NCBI GenBank assembly: GCA_030699385.1
Contig: JAUYMY010000041.1
Span: 1-40,898, forward strand
DNA length: 40,898 bases
DNA from: Methylobacter sp.
GTDB lineage: Bacteria > Pseudomonadota > Gammaproteobacteria > Methylococcales > Methylomonadaceae
Direction: 5' to 3'
Every line of letters begins with the position of its first letter. Position 1 is the stretch's first letter. This document shows positions 16,297 through 26,227 of the stretch, in pieces. A program made the position numbers and the translations under genes. The notes beneath the pieces were generated by a model. That model was given only the letters and a program-made list of their open reading frames with translations, had not been told where the DNA came from and did not search any database.

Positions 16297-17796
16297 CTAG
16301 GCAAATTCCAGTTTGAATCCGGCCGCTCTTAAATAATCGGCTTCCTGGATTAAGTCGGCGCGGGTTAATGCCGCTTGGGCCAACCAGTGGTCTGGAAACT
16401 GCAGGCGGATTTTTGTTTTTACCAGCGCTATTTTAAAGTCGGGCAACTCGTGTTCCTGGCGGTTGCGGTGCAGCAATACCGACAGCCGTAAAATAATCGT
16501 CAGTTTGAGCGCGTCAACATCCCACGGGGCGGGCAGTTCGGTGAAACGGGACACCGAAAACTTGCGCCGGTGCGATTTAACAATGGTTGACAATAAAATC
16601 TGATCCTGCCGGGAAAAACCGGCAAAATCGCCATTTTCTATCACATAGGCGCTGTGTTTGTGATATTGGCTGTGCGCGATGTCATGGCCGATTTCATGCA
16701 GGTCGGCGGCCCAGTTTAAAAACTGCACTACGTGTTCATGATTATCGCCGAAAAAACTTTCGCCCAGCTGGCTTAATATATGGCTGATTGTTTGTTTGAT
16801 GCGGGCGGCATGGCTGTTATCGACATGATAACGCTCGGCCAACGCCTGTACGGTTGCCGAGCGGATGTCATCATCATAAAGGCGGCCCAGCAAATCATAA
16901 ATCAGACCTTCTCTTAGCGCGCCATCGGACACGGTCATTTGTTCAATACCGAGGCTTTTAAAGGTGGCGTAGACGATGGCGACGCCGCCGGGAAATACCG
17001 GCAGCCGTTCCGGGTCGAGATCGGGCAGGTTCAGTTCGTCAACATGAGTATACTGGTTGATATGCGCTACCAGCTGCTCCAAGCCTTCGCGGGTGATGCC
17101 GTTGTTGCTCCAGTTTTTCGCCTCAAGCACCTTGGCAATGGAGCGTAAACTGCCGGATGCGCCGATGGCTTCATCCCAGTTACTGCGTTGGAACTGTATC
17201 TGCACCGGCTCAAGACGTTGTTCGGCGAATAAAGTGGCCTGGGTAAATGCGCTTTTGGACAGCTTGCCGTCCTTAAAAAAAGCATTGCTGGCCTGTACGC
17301 AACCCATGCGCAGGCTTTCTTTGACGCGGGGCGTGTCGCCGGAGCCGATGATGTACTCGGTGCTGCCGCCGCCGATGTCCATGACCAACCGCAGATTGGC
17401 GTTGCTGCCCAAGCTGTGCGCGACGCCCTGATAAATTAAGCGGGCTTCTTCGATGCCGGAAATGACGTGGATAGGATGGTTTAAGGCCTTTTCCGCCTTG
17501 TCCAAAAATTGCTGCGAATTTTTGGCGGTACGCAAGGTGCTGGTGCCGACAATGCGCACGCTTTCCGGCGGAAAATTGCGGATGCGTTGGCCGAAGCGTT
17601 CCAGGCAGCCTAAAGCCCGTTCCTGGGTTTTCGCATCAAGATAATTTCTTTTGTCCAAGCCGGAGGCCAGCCTGACCATTTCTTTAAGGCGGTCGAGAGT
17701 TTGTAAATTCCCCTCGGTTAAACTGCAGACAATCATGTGAAAACTGTTGGACCCAAGGTCTACAGCGGCAACAATTTCGGGTGGTTTCTTTGGCAC
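16297..17796 (-). CDS. ppx: Exopolyphosphatase (Ppx/GppA family)
   Basis: Releases phosphate from polyphosphate chain ends; some relatives hydrolyse pppGpp. The 499-residue protein has the ASKHA-fold nucleotide-binding motifs AAVDLGSNSFHMIV (about 10-23) and VMDIGGGSTEYIIG (about 140-153). Glu in the stretch SGIEEARLIYQGV is the usual catalytic region. The C-terminal half carries an HD-like helical domain (NWAADLHEIGHDIAHSQYHKH). Length and layout match Ppx rather than the shorter Ppx2 forms, but GppA activity cannot be excluded. The start is GTG 17796 with GGAT upstream. It is divergent from the ABC transporter across a 141-bp gap. Confidence 0.9.
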   Translation of the reverse strand: MPKKPPEIVAAVDLGSNSFHMIVCSLTEGNLQTLDRLKEMVRLASGLDKRNYLDAKTQERALGCLERFGQRIRNFPPESVRIVGTSTLRTAKNSQQFLDKAEKALNHPIHVISGIEEARLIYQGVAHSLGSNANLRLVMDIGGGSTEYIIGSGDTPRVKESLRMGCVQASNAFFKDGKLSKSAFTQATLFAEQRLEPVQIQFQRSNWDEAIGASGSLRSIAKVLEAKNWSNNGITREGLEQLVAHINQYTHVDELNLPDLDPERLPVFPGGVAIVYATFKSLGIEQMTVSDGALREGLIYDLLGRLYDDDIRSATVQALAERYHVDNSHAARIKQTISHILSQLGESFFGDNHEHVVQFLNWAADLHEIGHDIAHSQYHKHSAYVIENGDFAGFSRQDQILLSTIVKSHRRKFSVSRFTELPAPWDVDALKLTIILRLSVLLHRNRQEHELPDFKIALVKTKIRLQFPDHWLAQAALTRADLIQEADYLRAAGFKLEFA

Positions 17797-17836
17797 GAGT
17801 TATCCAGTTTGTTTAGCGGTCGTGTTAATATTAGAT

Positions 17837-17926
17837 AAGGTTAAAGGTTCAAGGTTAAAGGTTCAAGGTGTTTTTTGAAGCTTTTTCCTTTTGTCTTGCG
17901 CCCCGATCCTTTCGCTTTGAACCTTA
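17837..17926. repeat. Two 14-bp tandem repeats with an inverted arm, ppx-ABC intergenic
   Basis: AAGGTTAAAGGTTC occurs twice without gap (17837-17850, 17851-17864), followed by a partial third copy. The core AAGGTTCAA (17844-17852 and 17858-17866) reappears inverted as TTGAACCTT at 17917-17925, so a hairpin with a 50- to 64-base loop is possible. The repeat sits between divergent genes and would lie in the 5' leader of one of them. A weaker relative (AAGGTGCAAGGTAC) appears at about 36508-36523. Confidence 0.75.
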
Positions 17927-17937
17927 AATTCTTAAAG

Positions 17938-18867
17938 ATGAATGCCTTATCCCTGCGTAATCTCAAAAAAACCTACAATAACGGCTTCACCGCCTTACAA
18001 GGCATCGATCTTGAGGTCGAGGCTGGTGATTTTTTCGCTTTGTTGGGGCCGAATGGTGCCGGCAAGTCAACCGCCATCGGCATTATCAGCTCATTGGTCA
18101 ATCCCAGCAGCGGCTCTGTCAGCATTTTCGGTCATGATTTAATCAGTGAGCGGAACCAAGCCAAAAGCTGCATCGGCTTGGTGCCTCAGGAAGTCAATTT
18201 TAACCAGTTCGACACCGTCAAAAATATCCTGCTCAATCAGGCCGGTTATTACGGAACCCCGCGCAAACTGGCGCTGCAACGCACCGAATATTGCCTGAAA
18301 CAAATGGATTTGTGGGACAAGCGCGACACCGTGTCTCGGCGTCTGTCCGGCGGCATGAAACGCCGGGTCATGATCGCCCGTGCGCTGGTTCATGCGCCCA
18401 AGCTGTTGATACTTGACGAGCCGACAGCGGGCGTCGATATAGAAATACGCCGCTCGATGTGGAAAATGATGCAGGAGGTGAACCAGCAAGGCACCACCAT
18501 CATTTTGACCACGCATTATTTGGAAGAAGCGGAAAGCCTGTGCCGCAATATCGCCATTATCAATCACGGAAAAATAGTCGAACATTCCGATATGGCGGGT
18601 TTACTGGCACGGCTACATGTTGAGCATTTTGTGCTGGATCTGGCACACCCTTTGAGTGTCGCACCGGTGATTGACGGCTGCCAGATTGAATGGGTGGCCG
18701 ATAAAACGCTGAATGTTGCGGTGCCGAAAGGCTACGGGCTTAACAAGCTGTTTAGCCAATTAAGCGCACAGCATATCGACGTTATCAGCCTAAAAAATAA
18801 GACTAACCGACTGGAACAGTTATTTATGGATTTGATCGACTCAAATCCGGCAGGTGCCCAACAATGA
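17938..18867 (+). CDS. ABC transporter ATP-binding protein (YadG-like exporter)
   Basis: ATPase subunit of an ABC-2 type exporter (309 residues). It has Walker A GPNGAGKST at 37-45, the Q-loop in VPQEVNF, the signature LSGGMKRR, Walker B LLILDEPTAGVD and the switch His in TTHYLEEAE. The C-terminal 90 residues are the accessory region typical of the YadG/NodI/CcmA-like group. Start is ATG 17938; an upstream in-frame TTG adds a basic stretch unlike the family. It overlaps the permease gene by four bases (ATGA). The substrate is unknown. A TetR regulator lies convergent downstream. Confidence 0.9.
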   Translation: MNALSLRNLKKTYNNGFTALQGIDLEVEAGDFFALLGPNGAGKSTAIGIISSLVNPSSGSVSIFGHDLISERNQAKSCIGLVPQEVNFNQFDTVKNILLNQAGYYGTPRKLALQRTEYCLKQMDLWDKRDTVSRRLSGGMKRRVMIARALVHAPKLLILDEPTAGVDIEIRRSMWKMMQEVNQQGTTIILTTHYLEEAESLCRNIAIINHGKIVEHSDMAGLLARLHVEHFVLDLAHPLSVAPVIDGCQIEWVADKTLNVAVPKGYGLNKLFSQLSAQHIDVISLKNKTNRLEQLFMDLIDSNPAGAQQ

Positions 18868-19628
18868 ATTACACCATTGCCTTTAGAACCATCGTTATCA
18901 AGGAAATATTCCGTTTTATCCGCATCTGGCCGCAAACCTTGTTGCCGCCCGCGATCACCACGGCGCTGTATTTTTTGATTTTCGGCAAACTGATTGGCGA
19001 CCGCATCGGCCCCATCAGCGGTGCCAGTTATATGGATTATATCGTCCCCGGTATTATTTTAATGTCGGTGATCAGCCATTCTTACGCCAACGTGGTGTCG
19101 TCGTTTTATTCGACCAAATTTCAGCGCAATATCGAAGAATTGCTGGTCGCGCCGCTACCCAGTTGGGTGATTCTTGCCGGTTATGTCAGCGGCGGCATTG
19201 TGCGCGGCTTGCTGGTCGGCGTGGTGGTGGCCTTAATCTCGCTGCTGTTTGCCGAAGTCACCGTTAAAAATATGGGCATTACCTTGTCAATCGCGGTATT
19301 GACGGCCACCGTGTTTTCGTTGGCCGGATTTATCAATGCGATATTGGCGGAGAGTTTTGACGATATTTCGCTGATCCCGAACTTTGTGCTGACGCCGTTA
19401 AGTTATCTGGGCGGGGTATTTTATTCGGTCGATATGCTGCCCGGTATTTGGCAAAATATCTCTAAGGGCAACCCCATTTTATACATGGTCAACGCCTTCC
19501 GTTACGGCCTGATCGGCGTGACCGATGTGGATATTCAACTGACTTTCATGATTACCGGCGGCTTTATTGCGACCTTGACCTTGCTCAGCCTTTACCTGCT
19601 GCATAAAGGCATTGGGATTAAGAATTAA
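18864..19628 (+). CDS. ABC-2 type transporter permease (YadH-like)
   Basis: Membrane subunit partnering the preceding ATPase. The 254-residue protein has about six hydrophobic segments, e.g. residues 23-43, 61-83, 107-133, 143-165, 173-192 and 228-248. It carries the ABC2_membrane signatures RNIEELLVAPLPSW and LTPLSYLGGVFYSVDMLP. The start overlaps the ATPase stop, so the two are translated together. Paralogues YadG/YadH and NodI/NodJ export lipids or oligosaccharides, but the cargo here is unknown. Confidence 0.9.
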   Translation: MNYTIAFRTIVIKEIFRFIRIWPQTLLPPAITTALYFLIFGKLIGDRIGPISGASYMDYIVPGIILMSVISHSYANVVSSFYSTKFQRNIEELLVAPLPSWVILAGYVSGGIVRGLLVGVVVALISLLFAEVTVKNMGITLSIAVLTATVFSLAGFINAILAESFDDISLIPNFVLTPLSYLGGVFYSVDMLPGIWQNISKGNPILYMVNAFRYGLIGVTDVDIQLTFMITGGFIATLTLLSLYLLHKGIGIKN

Positions 19629-19954
19629 GGGGATTGTAATGGAACGCGGATCGCACTGATTAGACGGATTTACACGGTTTTTTTGGCTTCCCATTTAAAG
19701 CGGGACAAGTATGCCGAAGTAGACCTTCCAGGTTTTTAAAACCTGGAAGGTCTGTCCCGTGTTAAGTTGATAGCCGGTTTTTTTGTAACTACTCAGCCTC
19801 TGCTAAAAATAATTAAATGAAACTCGGCAATTATTCCTGCATCCATGCAAGTTGACGTATTACACAAATAAGACAGATTTACACAGATTTTTAATCAGTG
19901 ATTATCCGTTTCATCAATGCTATCCGTGTTCAATTTCATCAGTGCCATCCGAGT
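19629..19954. repeat. Repeat-rich 326-bp intergenic region between permease and tetR genes
   Basis: No gene is visible here. Positions about 19638-19676 hold a CGGATT-type element (GCGGATCGCACTGATTAGAC then GGATTTACACGG). Positions 19701-19759 hold a long palindrome, described separately. Positions about 19868-19960 hold a CAGATTTACACAG element followed by ATCCGT/CAATTTCATCAGTG units in the opposite sense. The same CGGATT family reappears on both sides of 34911-35109. The region separates two convergent genes, and one of the stem-loops may act as a bidirectional terminator. Confidence 0.75.
19701..19759. repeat. Nested palindrome: 33-bp hairpin flanked by CGGGAC/GTCCCG
   Basis: AGACCTTCCAGGTTTT (19721-19736) and AAAACCTGGAAGGTCT (19738-19753) are perfect reverse complements around one T, giving a 16-bp stem. 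Outside it CGGGAC (19701-19706) pairs with GTCCCG (19754-19759), leaving a bulge on the left. Such long perfect palindromes are typical of dispersed REP- or MITE-like repeats. Confidence 0.9.
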
Positions 19955-20560
19955 TCAATTTATTTTTTTTGCTGTGTTGTTTATCAGCCAGCCGCCAATG
20001 AAGCATTCCACCAGCAAGATCACATCTTTTTCCGCAGCATCAATAGTCGCCGCATCCAAGTCTTCGCTTAGCGACAACATACAAATGCCGTGGACTCCGC
20101 TCCAAAGTGCGCGTGCCGCTTGTTGGTGCTGTTGCGCCGATTTGTCCGGCGCAAGTTGTGCAAACTGTGCGGCTATCAGATTGTGGATAATATCCATTTT
20201 TTGCCGATACCACTCAGGACATTCAGCTTCCCCGGCAAAGACCATACGCCAGCAATTAAAATTTTCGCAGGCGAACTTCAAATAGGTGCGGCTCAGCGCC
20301 GCTATAGCTTGTTCCGGCGAGTTGGAGGACAGGTGTTGCAGCTGTCCGCTAAGGCGGCCTATAGTCTTGATTTTAATGTGATCGGCCAAGTCGGCCATGT
20401 TGTCGAAGATCATATAAATGCTGCCGACGGTGTAGCCGATTTTCATGGCAATTTTGCGCACGGTTAATGCCGAATAACCTTGGTCAGTGATGATGGTTTC
20501 GGCTGCATCCAGAATCATTGCTTTGATTTCTTCCAGGCTGTGCTTGTTTCGTCTTGCCAT
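19955..20560 (-). CDS. TetR/AcrR family transcriptional regulator
   Basis: The 201-residue protein has the N-terminal TetR helix-turn-helix at about residues 9-60 (ILDAAETIITDQGYSALTVRKIAMKIGYTVGSIYMIF). The C-terminal ligand domain contains the WSGVHGI stretch of the WHG subgroup (TetR_C_33-like). It probably binds DNA as a dimer and represses until a ligand binds. Likely targets are its own gene, the divergent lipoprotein gene 100 bp away, or the convergent ABC exporter. None is shown by a visible operator. Confidence 0.9.
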   Translation of the reverse strand: MARRNKHSLEEIKAMILDAAETIITDQGYSALTVRKIAMKIGYTVGSIYMIFDNMADLADHIKIKTIGRLSGQLQHLSSNSPEQAIAALSRTYLKFACENFNCWRMVFAGEAECPEWYRQKMDIIHNLIAAQFAQLAPDKSAQQHQQAARALWSGVHGICMLSLSEDLDAATIDAAEKDVILLVECFIGGWLINNTAKKIN

Positions 20561-20659
20561 GGTCTATCCTTTGGGTGTGGAAATAATGTCCGGCTGAAAA
20601 ATACGTCGGCCAGCACATGATTTTACCCGACTTATTGCCGTAATGGCCGTTGACTGCTG

Positions 20660-21241
20660 ATGAAAATATTTGTGTCATTGTTTGTTGTGCTGTCGATAGC
20701 GCTCACCAGTGCCTGTGCGGTGCAGGTGACGCCGCCACGGCAACCGCTTGAGCCTGTTCCGGTGTTCCTGTTGGATCATGGCCATCATGCCAGTCTTGTG
20801 CTGGTCGGCGAGAAGGGCGGGTTGCTGCGCTATTCCTACGGCGACTGGCACTATTATGCCCTGGGCCGCGCCGGACTGGCTACCGGTTTCAATGCCTTAT
20901 TCAAGCCTACTCAGGCCGCGCTCGGTCGCCGCGAACTGCCGGGGCCGCCGACTGCGGCGAATGTGCGCAGCCAACTACGCATTGGGATAGAACAGCTGTT
21001 CGAACTGTCTGTGGAAGCGGCAGCTGTAGGCCGCTTGCGTGGTGAATTGGATGTATTATTCCAGACGGCGCTGGCGGCGCGGGTTTACAACGCTGAAATG
21101 GATATGGAATTTGTGCCGCATCCCCAACCTTATACGCTGGCGCACAACTCCAATCGGATGGCGGCGCAGTGGCTCGAAGCATTGGGTTGTCAGGTGCAGG
21201 GCAGGGCGATCGTGTCGAATTGGCAGGTAGTCGGCGATTAG
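20660..21241 (+). CDS. Putative lipoprotein of unknown function
   Basis: The 193-residue protein starts with a signal peptide and Cys19 in an imperfect lipobox (LTSAC, with Thr instead of Leu at -3), so it may be a lipoprotein or simply secreted. The conserved-looking blocks are DHGHHASLVLVGE, LLRYSYGDWHYYALG and TLAHNSNRMAAQWLEALGC. Their arrangement recalls DUF2459-type proteins (HGWH...; NCNTW..LRAAG), but the resemblance is distant and no function is known. It is divergent from the tetR gene and lies 90 bp upstream of selO. Confidence 0.65.
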   Translation: MKIFVSLFVVLSIALTSACAVQVTPPRQPLEPVPVFLLDHGHHASLVLVGEKGGLLRYSYGDWHYYALGRAGLATGFNALFKPTQAALGRRELPGPPTAANVRSQLRIGIEQLFELSVEAAAVGRLRGELDVLFQTALAARVYNAEMDMEFVPHPQPYTLAHNSNRMAAQWLEALGCQVQGRAIVSNWQVVGD

Positions 21242-21331
21242 CCTGGGTTCCTGCAATCAGCGCGTGGCGCAAGGCCTGTACTGGATTTACTGCTAGAATA
21301 GTCCACTTCTTCCCAATCCGCAGTCAATTTT

Positions 21332-22927
21332 ATGATGAATTCCCCGCTCGATAACTTAACCTTTGACAACCGCTTTAGCCGCGAATTACCCGCCGATCCC
21401 GAAACAACCAACTTGCGCCGCCAAGTATTCGCTGCCTGTTATTCGTCCGTGTCGCCGACGCCTGTTGCTAATCCCCAATTGGTTGCTTATGCCAGTGAAG
21501 TTGCCGAATTACTGGATTTGAGCGAGGACGCCTGCCAATCTGCCGACTTTACCCAGATATTTGTCGGTAACCGTCTATTGCCCGGCATGACGCCTTACGC
21601 GACCTGTTACGGCGGACATCAGTTCGGTAACTGGGCGGGGCAACTCGGTGACGGCCGCGCCATTAATTTGGGCGAAGTGGTCAACCGGCGCGGCGAACAT
21701 TGGACTTTACAGCTTAAAGGCGCCGGTGAAACGCCGTACTCAAGAAATTCTGACGGCTTGGCGGTGCTACGTTCCTCGGTGCGCGAATTTTTGTGCAGCG
21801 AAGCCATGCATCATCTGGGCGTGCCGACCACGCGCGCGTTAAGCCTGATATTAACCGGCGAAGAGGTTATCCGTGACATGTTTTATAACGGCAATCCCAA
21901 ACCCGAGCCGGGTGCCGTGGTGTGCCGGGTGGCGCCGTCGTTTACCCGTTTCGGCAATTTTCAGATTTTTGCCGCCCGGGGCGAAATCGAGCTGCTGAAA
22001 AAACTGCTCGATCACACCATCCGCACTGATTTTTCGCATTTGGGCGAGCCGTCAGTGGCGGTTTATCTGGCCTGGTTTGAAGAAGTCTGCCGCCGAACCG
22101 CCGCAATGATCGTGCAGTGGCAGCGGGTCGGCTTTGTCCACGGTGTGATGAACACCGACAACATGTCGATACTCGGTCTCACCATCGACTACGGCCCTTA
22201 CGGCTGGCTGGAAAATTACGACCCTAACTGGACGCCCAACACCACCGATGCGGAGGAGCGGCGTTACCGTTTCGGCAGCCAGCCGCAAATCGCTTTTTGG
22301 AATTTGGCGCAACTGGCCAATGCCATTTATCCGTTGATAGAACAGGTCGAGCCGCTGCAGCAGGCGATTGATGCCTACAAAGAGTCGTTTGAACAAGGCT
22401 GGCAGAACATGGTCGCCGCCAAGCTGGGATTGGGTGTCTATGATGCGGCGACTGATGACGCGCTAAACACCGAGTTGTTGATTTTGTTGCAATTGGTGGA
22501 AACCGACATGACGCTTTTTTACCGCAAACTGGCGCTGTTGGTCATGGATGTTGAACAAAGCGACGACGCGCTGATGGCGCCGTTGCTGGCAGCCTATTAT
22601 GTGCCGGAACAGTTAAGCGAAGATTACAAAGAGCGCTTGGGCAACTGGCTGAGATCCTATATAAAACGGGCGCAAGATTCCGGCATAAGCAATGCCGAGC
22701 GCATCAAAACCATGAATGCCGCCAACCCCAAATATGTGTTGCGTAATTACCTGGCGCAGCTGGCGATAGACAAGGCCGAGCAGGGCGATTTTTCGGGGGT
22801 GAATGAACTGTTGGAAATATTGCGCCATCCTTACGACGAGCAACCCGGCAAGGAGGAATATGCCTTAAAACGCCCGGACTGGGCAAGGCAGCGAGCGGGA
22901 TGTTCGATGTTGTCGTGCAGTTCTTGA
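21332..22927 (+). CDS. selO: Protein adenylyltransferase SelO (YdiU family)
   Basis: A pseudokinase-fold enzyme that transfers AMP from ATP to Ser, Thr or Tyr residues of proteins, linked to redox stress. The protein (531 residues) has the N-terminal YGGHQFGNWAGQLGDGRA (93-110), the nucleotide-binding K129 in LKGAGETPYSR, N274/N277 in GVMNTDNMS, and D287 in DYGPYGW as the metal-binding Asp. The C-terminus ends CSS, where the Cys matches the selenocysteine position of eukaryotic SELENOO, so this is a Cys form. The start is ATG 21332 or the adjacent ATG 21335. The preceding gene is co-oriented but unrelated. Confidence 0.93.
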   Translation: MMNSPLDNLTFDNRFSRELPADPETTNLRRQVFAACYSSVSPTPVANPQLVAYASEVAELLDLSEDACQSADFTQIFVGNRLLPGMTPYATCYGGHQFGNWAGQLGDGRAINLGEVVNRRGEHWTLQLKGAGETPYSRNSDGLAVLRSSVREFLCSEAMHHLGVPTTRALSLILTGEEVIRDMFYNGNPKPEPGAVVCRVAPSFTRFGNFQIFAARGEIELLKKLLDHTIRTDFSHLGEPSVAVYLAWFEEVCRRTAAMIVQWQRVGFVHGVMNTDNMSILGLTIDYGPYGWLENYDPNWTPNTTDAEERRYRFGSQPQIAFWNLAQLANAIYPLIEQVEPLQQAIDAYKESFEQGWQNMVAAKLGLGVYDAATDDALNTELLILLQLVETDMTLFYRKLALLVMDVEQSDDALMAPLLAAYYVPEQLSEDYKERLGNWLRSYIKRAQDSGISNAERIKTMNAANPKYVLRNYLAQLAIDKAEQGDFSGVNELLEILRHPYDEQPGKEEYALKRPDWARQRAGCSMLSCSS

Positions 22928-23063
22928 TGCTTTGTTGCGAACTTTTAAGGCGAAAATTACGCGAACGGTGAGTAAAAAAGACAATATGAATCCAGAGAAG
23001 CGAGGGCTGTAAAAAGTAAAGCCCACGAAAATGAACTAATCCCCAAAATAAAGAAGGCTGTCA

Positions 23064-24338
23064 GTGCAAAGTAAACCTTATCGATTACTGTATGTCCAGG
23101 TCTTGAGTGCCATCGTCATCGGTATTCTGTTGGGGCATTATTATCCCGAAACCGCAGTCGCCATGAAGCCGCTCGGCGACGGTTTTATCAAGCTGATTAA
23201 AATGATTATCGCGCCGATTATTTTCTGCACGGTGGTAAGCGGCATTGCCGGTATGCGCGAACTGGATAAGGTTGGCCGTGTTGGAATCAAGGCGCTGCTC
23301 TATTTTGAAGTGGTGAGCACGCTGGCGCTGATGATAGGTTTGTTGGTCGTGCATATCGTAGAGCCGGGCGTGGGCATGAATGTCGATGCCAGTCACCTTG
23401 ATAATCAGGCGATTTCTGTTTATGCCGCCGAGGCCAGCAATCAAAGCACGGTTGATTTTTTGCTGCATATTATCCCGGTCAGTGCCGTGGATGCGTTTGC
23501 CAAAGGCGACATGTTGCAGGTTCTGCTGGTGTCATTACTGTTCGGCTTTTCGCTGGCGGCGATGAAAGAAACCGGCGCGGAAGTGTTGATGTTGATCAAC
23601 AAAATTTCCCAGGTGCTGTTTGGTATTGTCGAAACCATGATGAAGCTGGCGCCGATTGGCGCTTTCGGTGCGATGGCGTTCACCATCGGCAAATACGGCA
23701 TAGCATCATTGCTGCCGCTGGTGAGTTTAATGGGCAGTTTTTATCTGACTTGTTTGCTGTTTATTTTTATCGTGCTGGGAGCAATCGCCAAGCTGGCCGG
23801 TTTTAGCATTGTAAAATTCATCGTTTATATCAAGGACGAACTGTTTATTGTGTTGGGCACATCCTCATCGGAATCAGTGCTGCCGCGCATTATGGTGAAA
23901 CTGGAAGCGATGGGTTGCTCTAAATCGGTGGTCGGCCTGGTGATCCCGACCGGCTATTCCTTCAACCTTGACGGCACTTCGATTTATCTGGCGATGGCCG
24001 CGATTTTTGTTGCTCAGGCGACGAATACGCCATTGACGCTGACACAGGAATTGACTTTGCTCGGCGTGCTGTTGCTGACCTCAAAAGGTGCGGCGGGTGT
24101 CACCGGTAGCGGATTCATTACCCTCGCAGCGACGTTATCGGTTATTCCGACCATTCCGATTGCGGGACTGGCGTTGATTTTAGGTGTCGACCGTTTCATG
24201 TCAGAAGCCCGCGCCTTGACCAATCTGATCGGTAACGGTGTAGCCACTGTGGTTGCCGCCAAGTGGGAAAATGAATTGGATATGCAGCAGCTGAATAGGG
24301 CTTTTAGCAAAGAAGCAACGGCTGAAAATGCCCGATAA
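23064..24338 (+). CDS. dctA: C4-dicarboxylate:cation symporter, DctA type
   Basis: Inner-membrane secondary transporter of the DAACS family (424 residues). It imports C4-dicarboxylates such as succinate, fumarate and malate with cations. Sequence runs close to E. coli DctA throughout: [40 protein letters not shown], the [13 protein letters not shown] core and [13 protein letters not shown]. The serine-rich loop and the NLDGT motif are the substrate and cation sites. Start is GTG 23064 with GAAGG upstream. It stands alone, with 136 bp upstream and 332 bp downstream lacking genes. No DctB/DctD regulators are in view. Confidence 0.9.
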   Translation: MQSKPYRLLYVQVLSAIVIGILLGHYYPETAVAMKPLGDGFIKLIKMIIAPIIFCTVVSGIAGMRELDKVGRVGIKALLYFEVVSTLALMIGLLVVHIVEPGVGMNVDASHLDNQAISVYAAEASNQSTVDFLLHIIPVSAVDAFAKGDMLQVLLVSLLFGFSLAAMKETGAEVLMLINKISQVLFGIVETMMKLAPIGAFGAMAFTIGKYGIASLLPLVSLMGSFYLTCLLFIFIVLGAIAKLAGFSIVKFIVYIKDELFIVLGTSSSESVLPRIMVKLEAMGCSKSVVGLVIPTGYSFNLDGTSIYLAMAAIFVAQATNTPLTLTQELTLLGVLLLTSKGAAGVTGSGFITLAATLSVIPTIPIAGLALILGVDRFMSEARALTNLIGNGVATVVAAKWENELDMQQLNRAFSKEATAENAR

Positions 24339-25786
<1,448 letters not shown>

Positions 25787-25842
25787 TGGCGAAATTTTTT
25801 AATGGCTACACTTTTTTATAATAATAAATTACGAGGATAACT

Positions 25843-26193
25843 ATGAGTTTTTTTATGTCTGATGCGCTAGCCGCAGCGGCGCCCGCCGCCCAATCACCCG
25901 GCATCGAAGGTATGCTGTTTCCATTGGGAATATTGGTGTTTTTTTACTTCTTATTCCTGCGTCCGCAATCTAAGCGCAGCAAGGAAAAGAAAGAAATGAT
26001 CGCCGCGATAAGCAAAGGCTCCGAAGTGGTCACTTCCGGTGGCATTTTGGGTAAAATCGTTGATTTGGATGATAATTTCGTCAAAATCGAAATCTGCGAC
26101 AATACCTTTATTCAAGTGCAGCGGCATAATATTGAAAGCATGATGCCGAAAGGCACTTATAAAGCGATTACCAAAAAAGTCGCTAAAGTTTAA
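25843..26193 (+). CDS. yajC: Sec translocon accessory protein YajC
   Basis: Small inner-membrane partner of SecD and SecF (116 residues). It has one transmembrane segment at about 26-46 (LFPLGILVFFYFLFLRPQ), followed by the conserved RPQSKRSKEKKEMI and KGSEVVTSGGILGKI. ATG 25843 has an ACGAGGAT ribosome site. A TATAAT hexamer lies at 25817-25822 without a good -35, so a promoter after tgt is possible. It is 34 bp before secD. Confidence 0.95.
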   Translation: MSFFMSDALAAAAPAAQSPGIEGMLFPLGILVFFYFLFLRPQSKRSKEKKEMIAAISKGSEVVTSGGILGKIVDLDDNFVKIEICDNTFIQVQRHNIESMMPKGTYKAITKKVAKV

Positions 26194-26227
26194 TGTCTAG
26201 GACATAGTTGAATTGTTGGAATAAACC

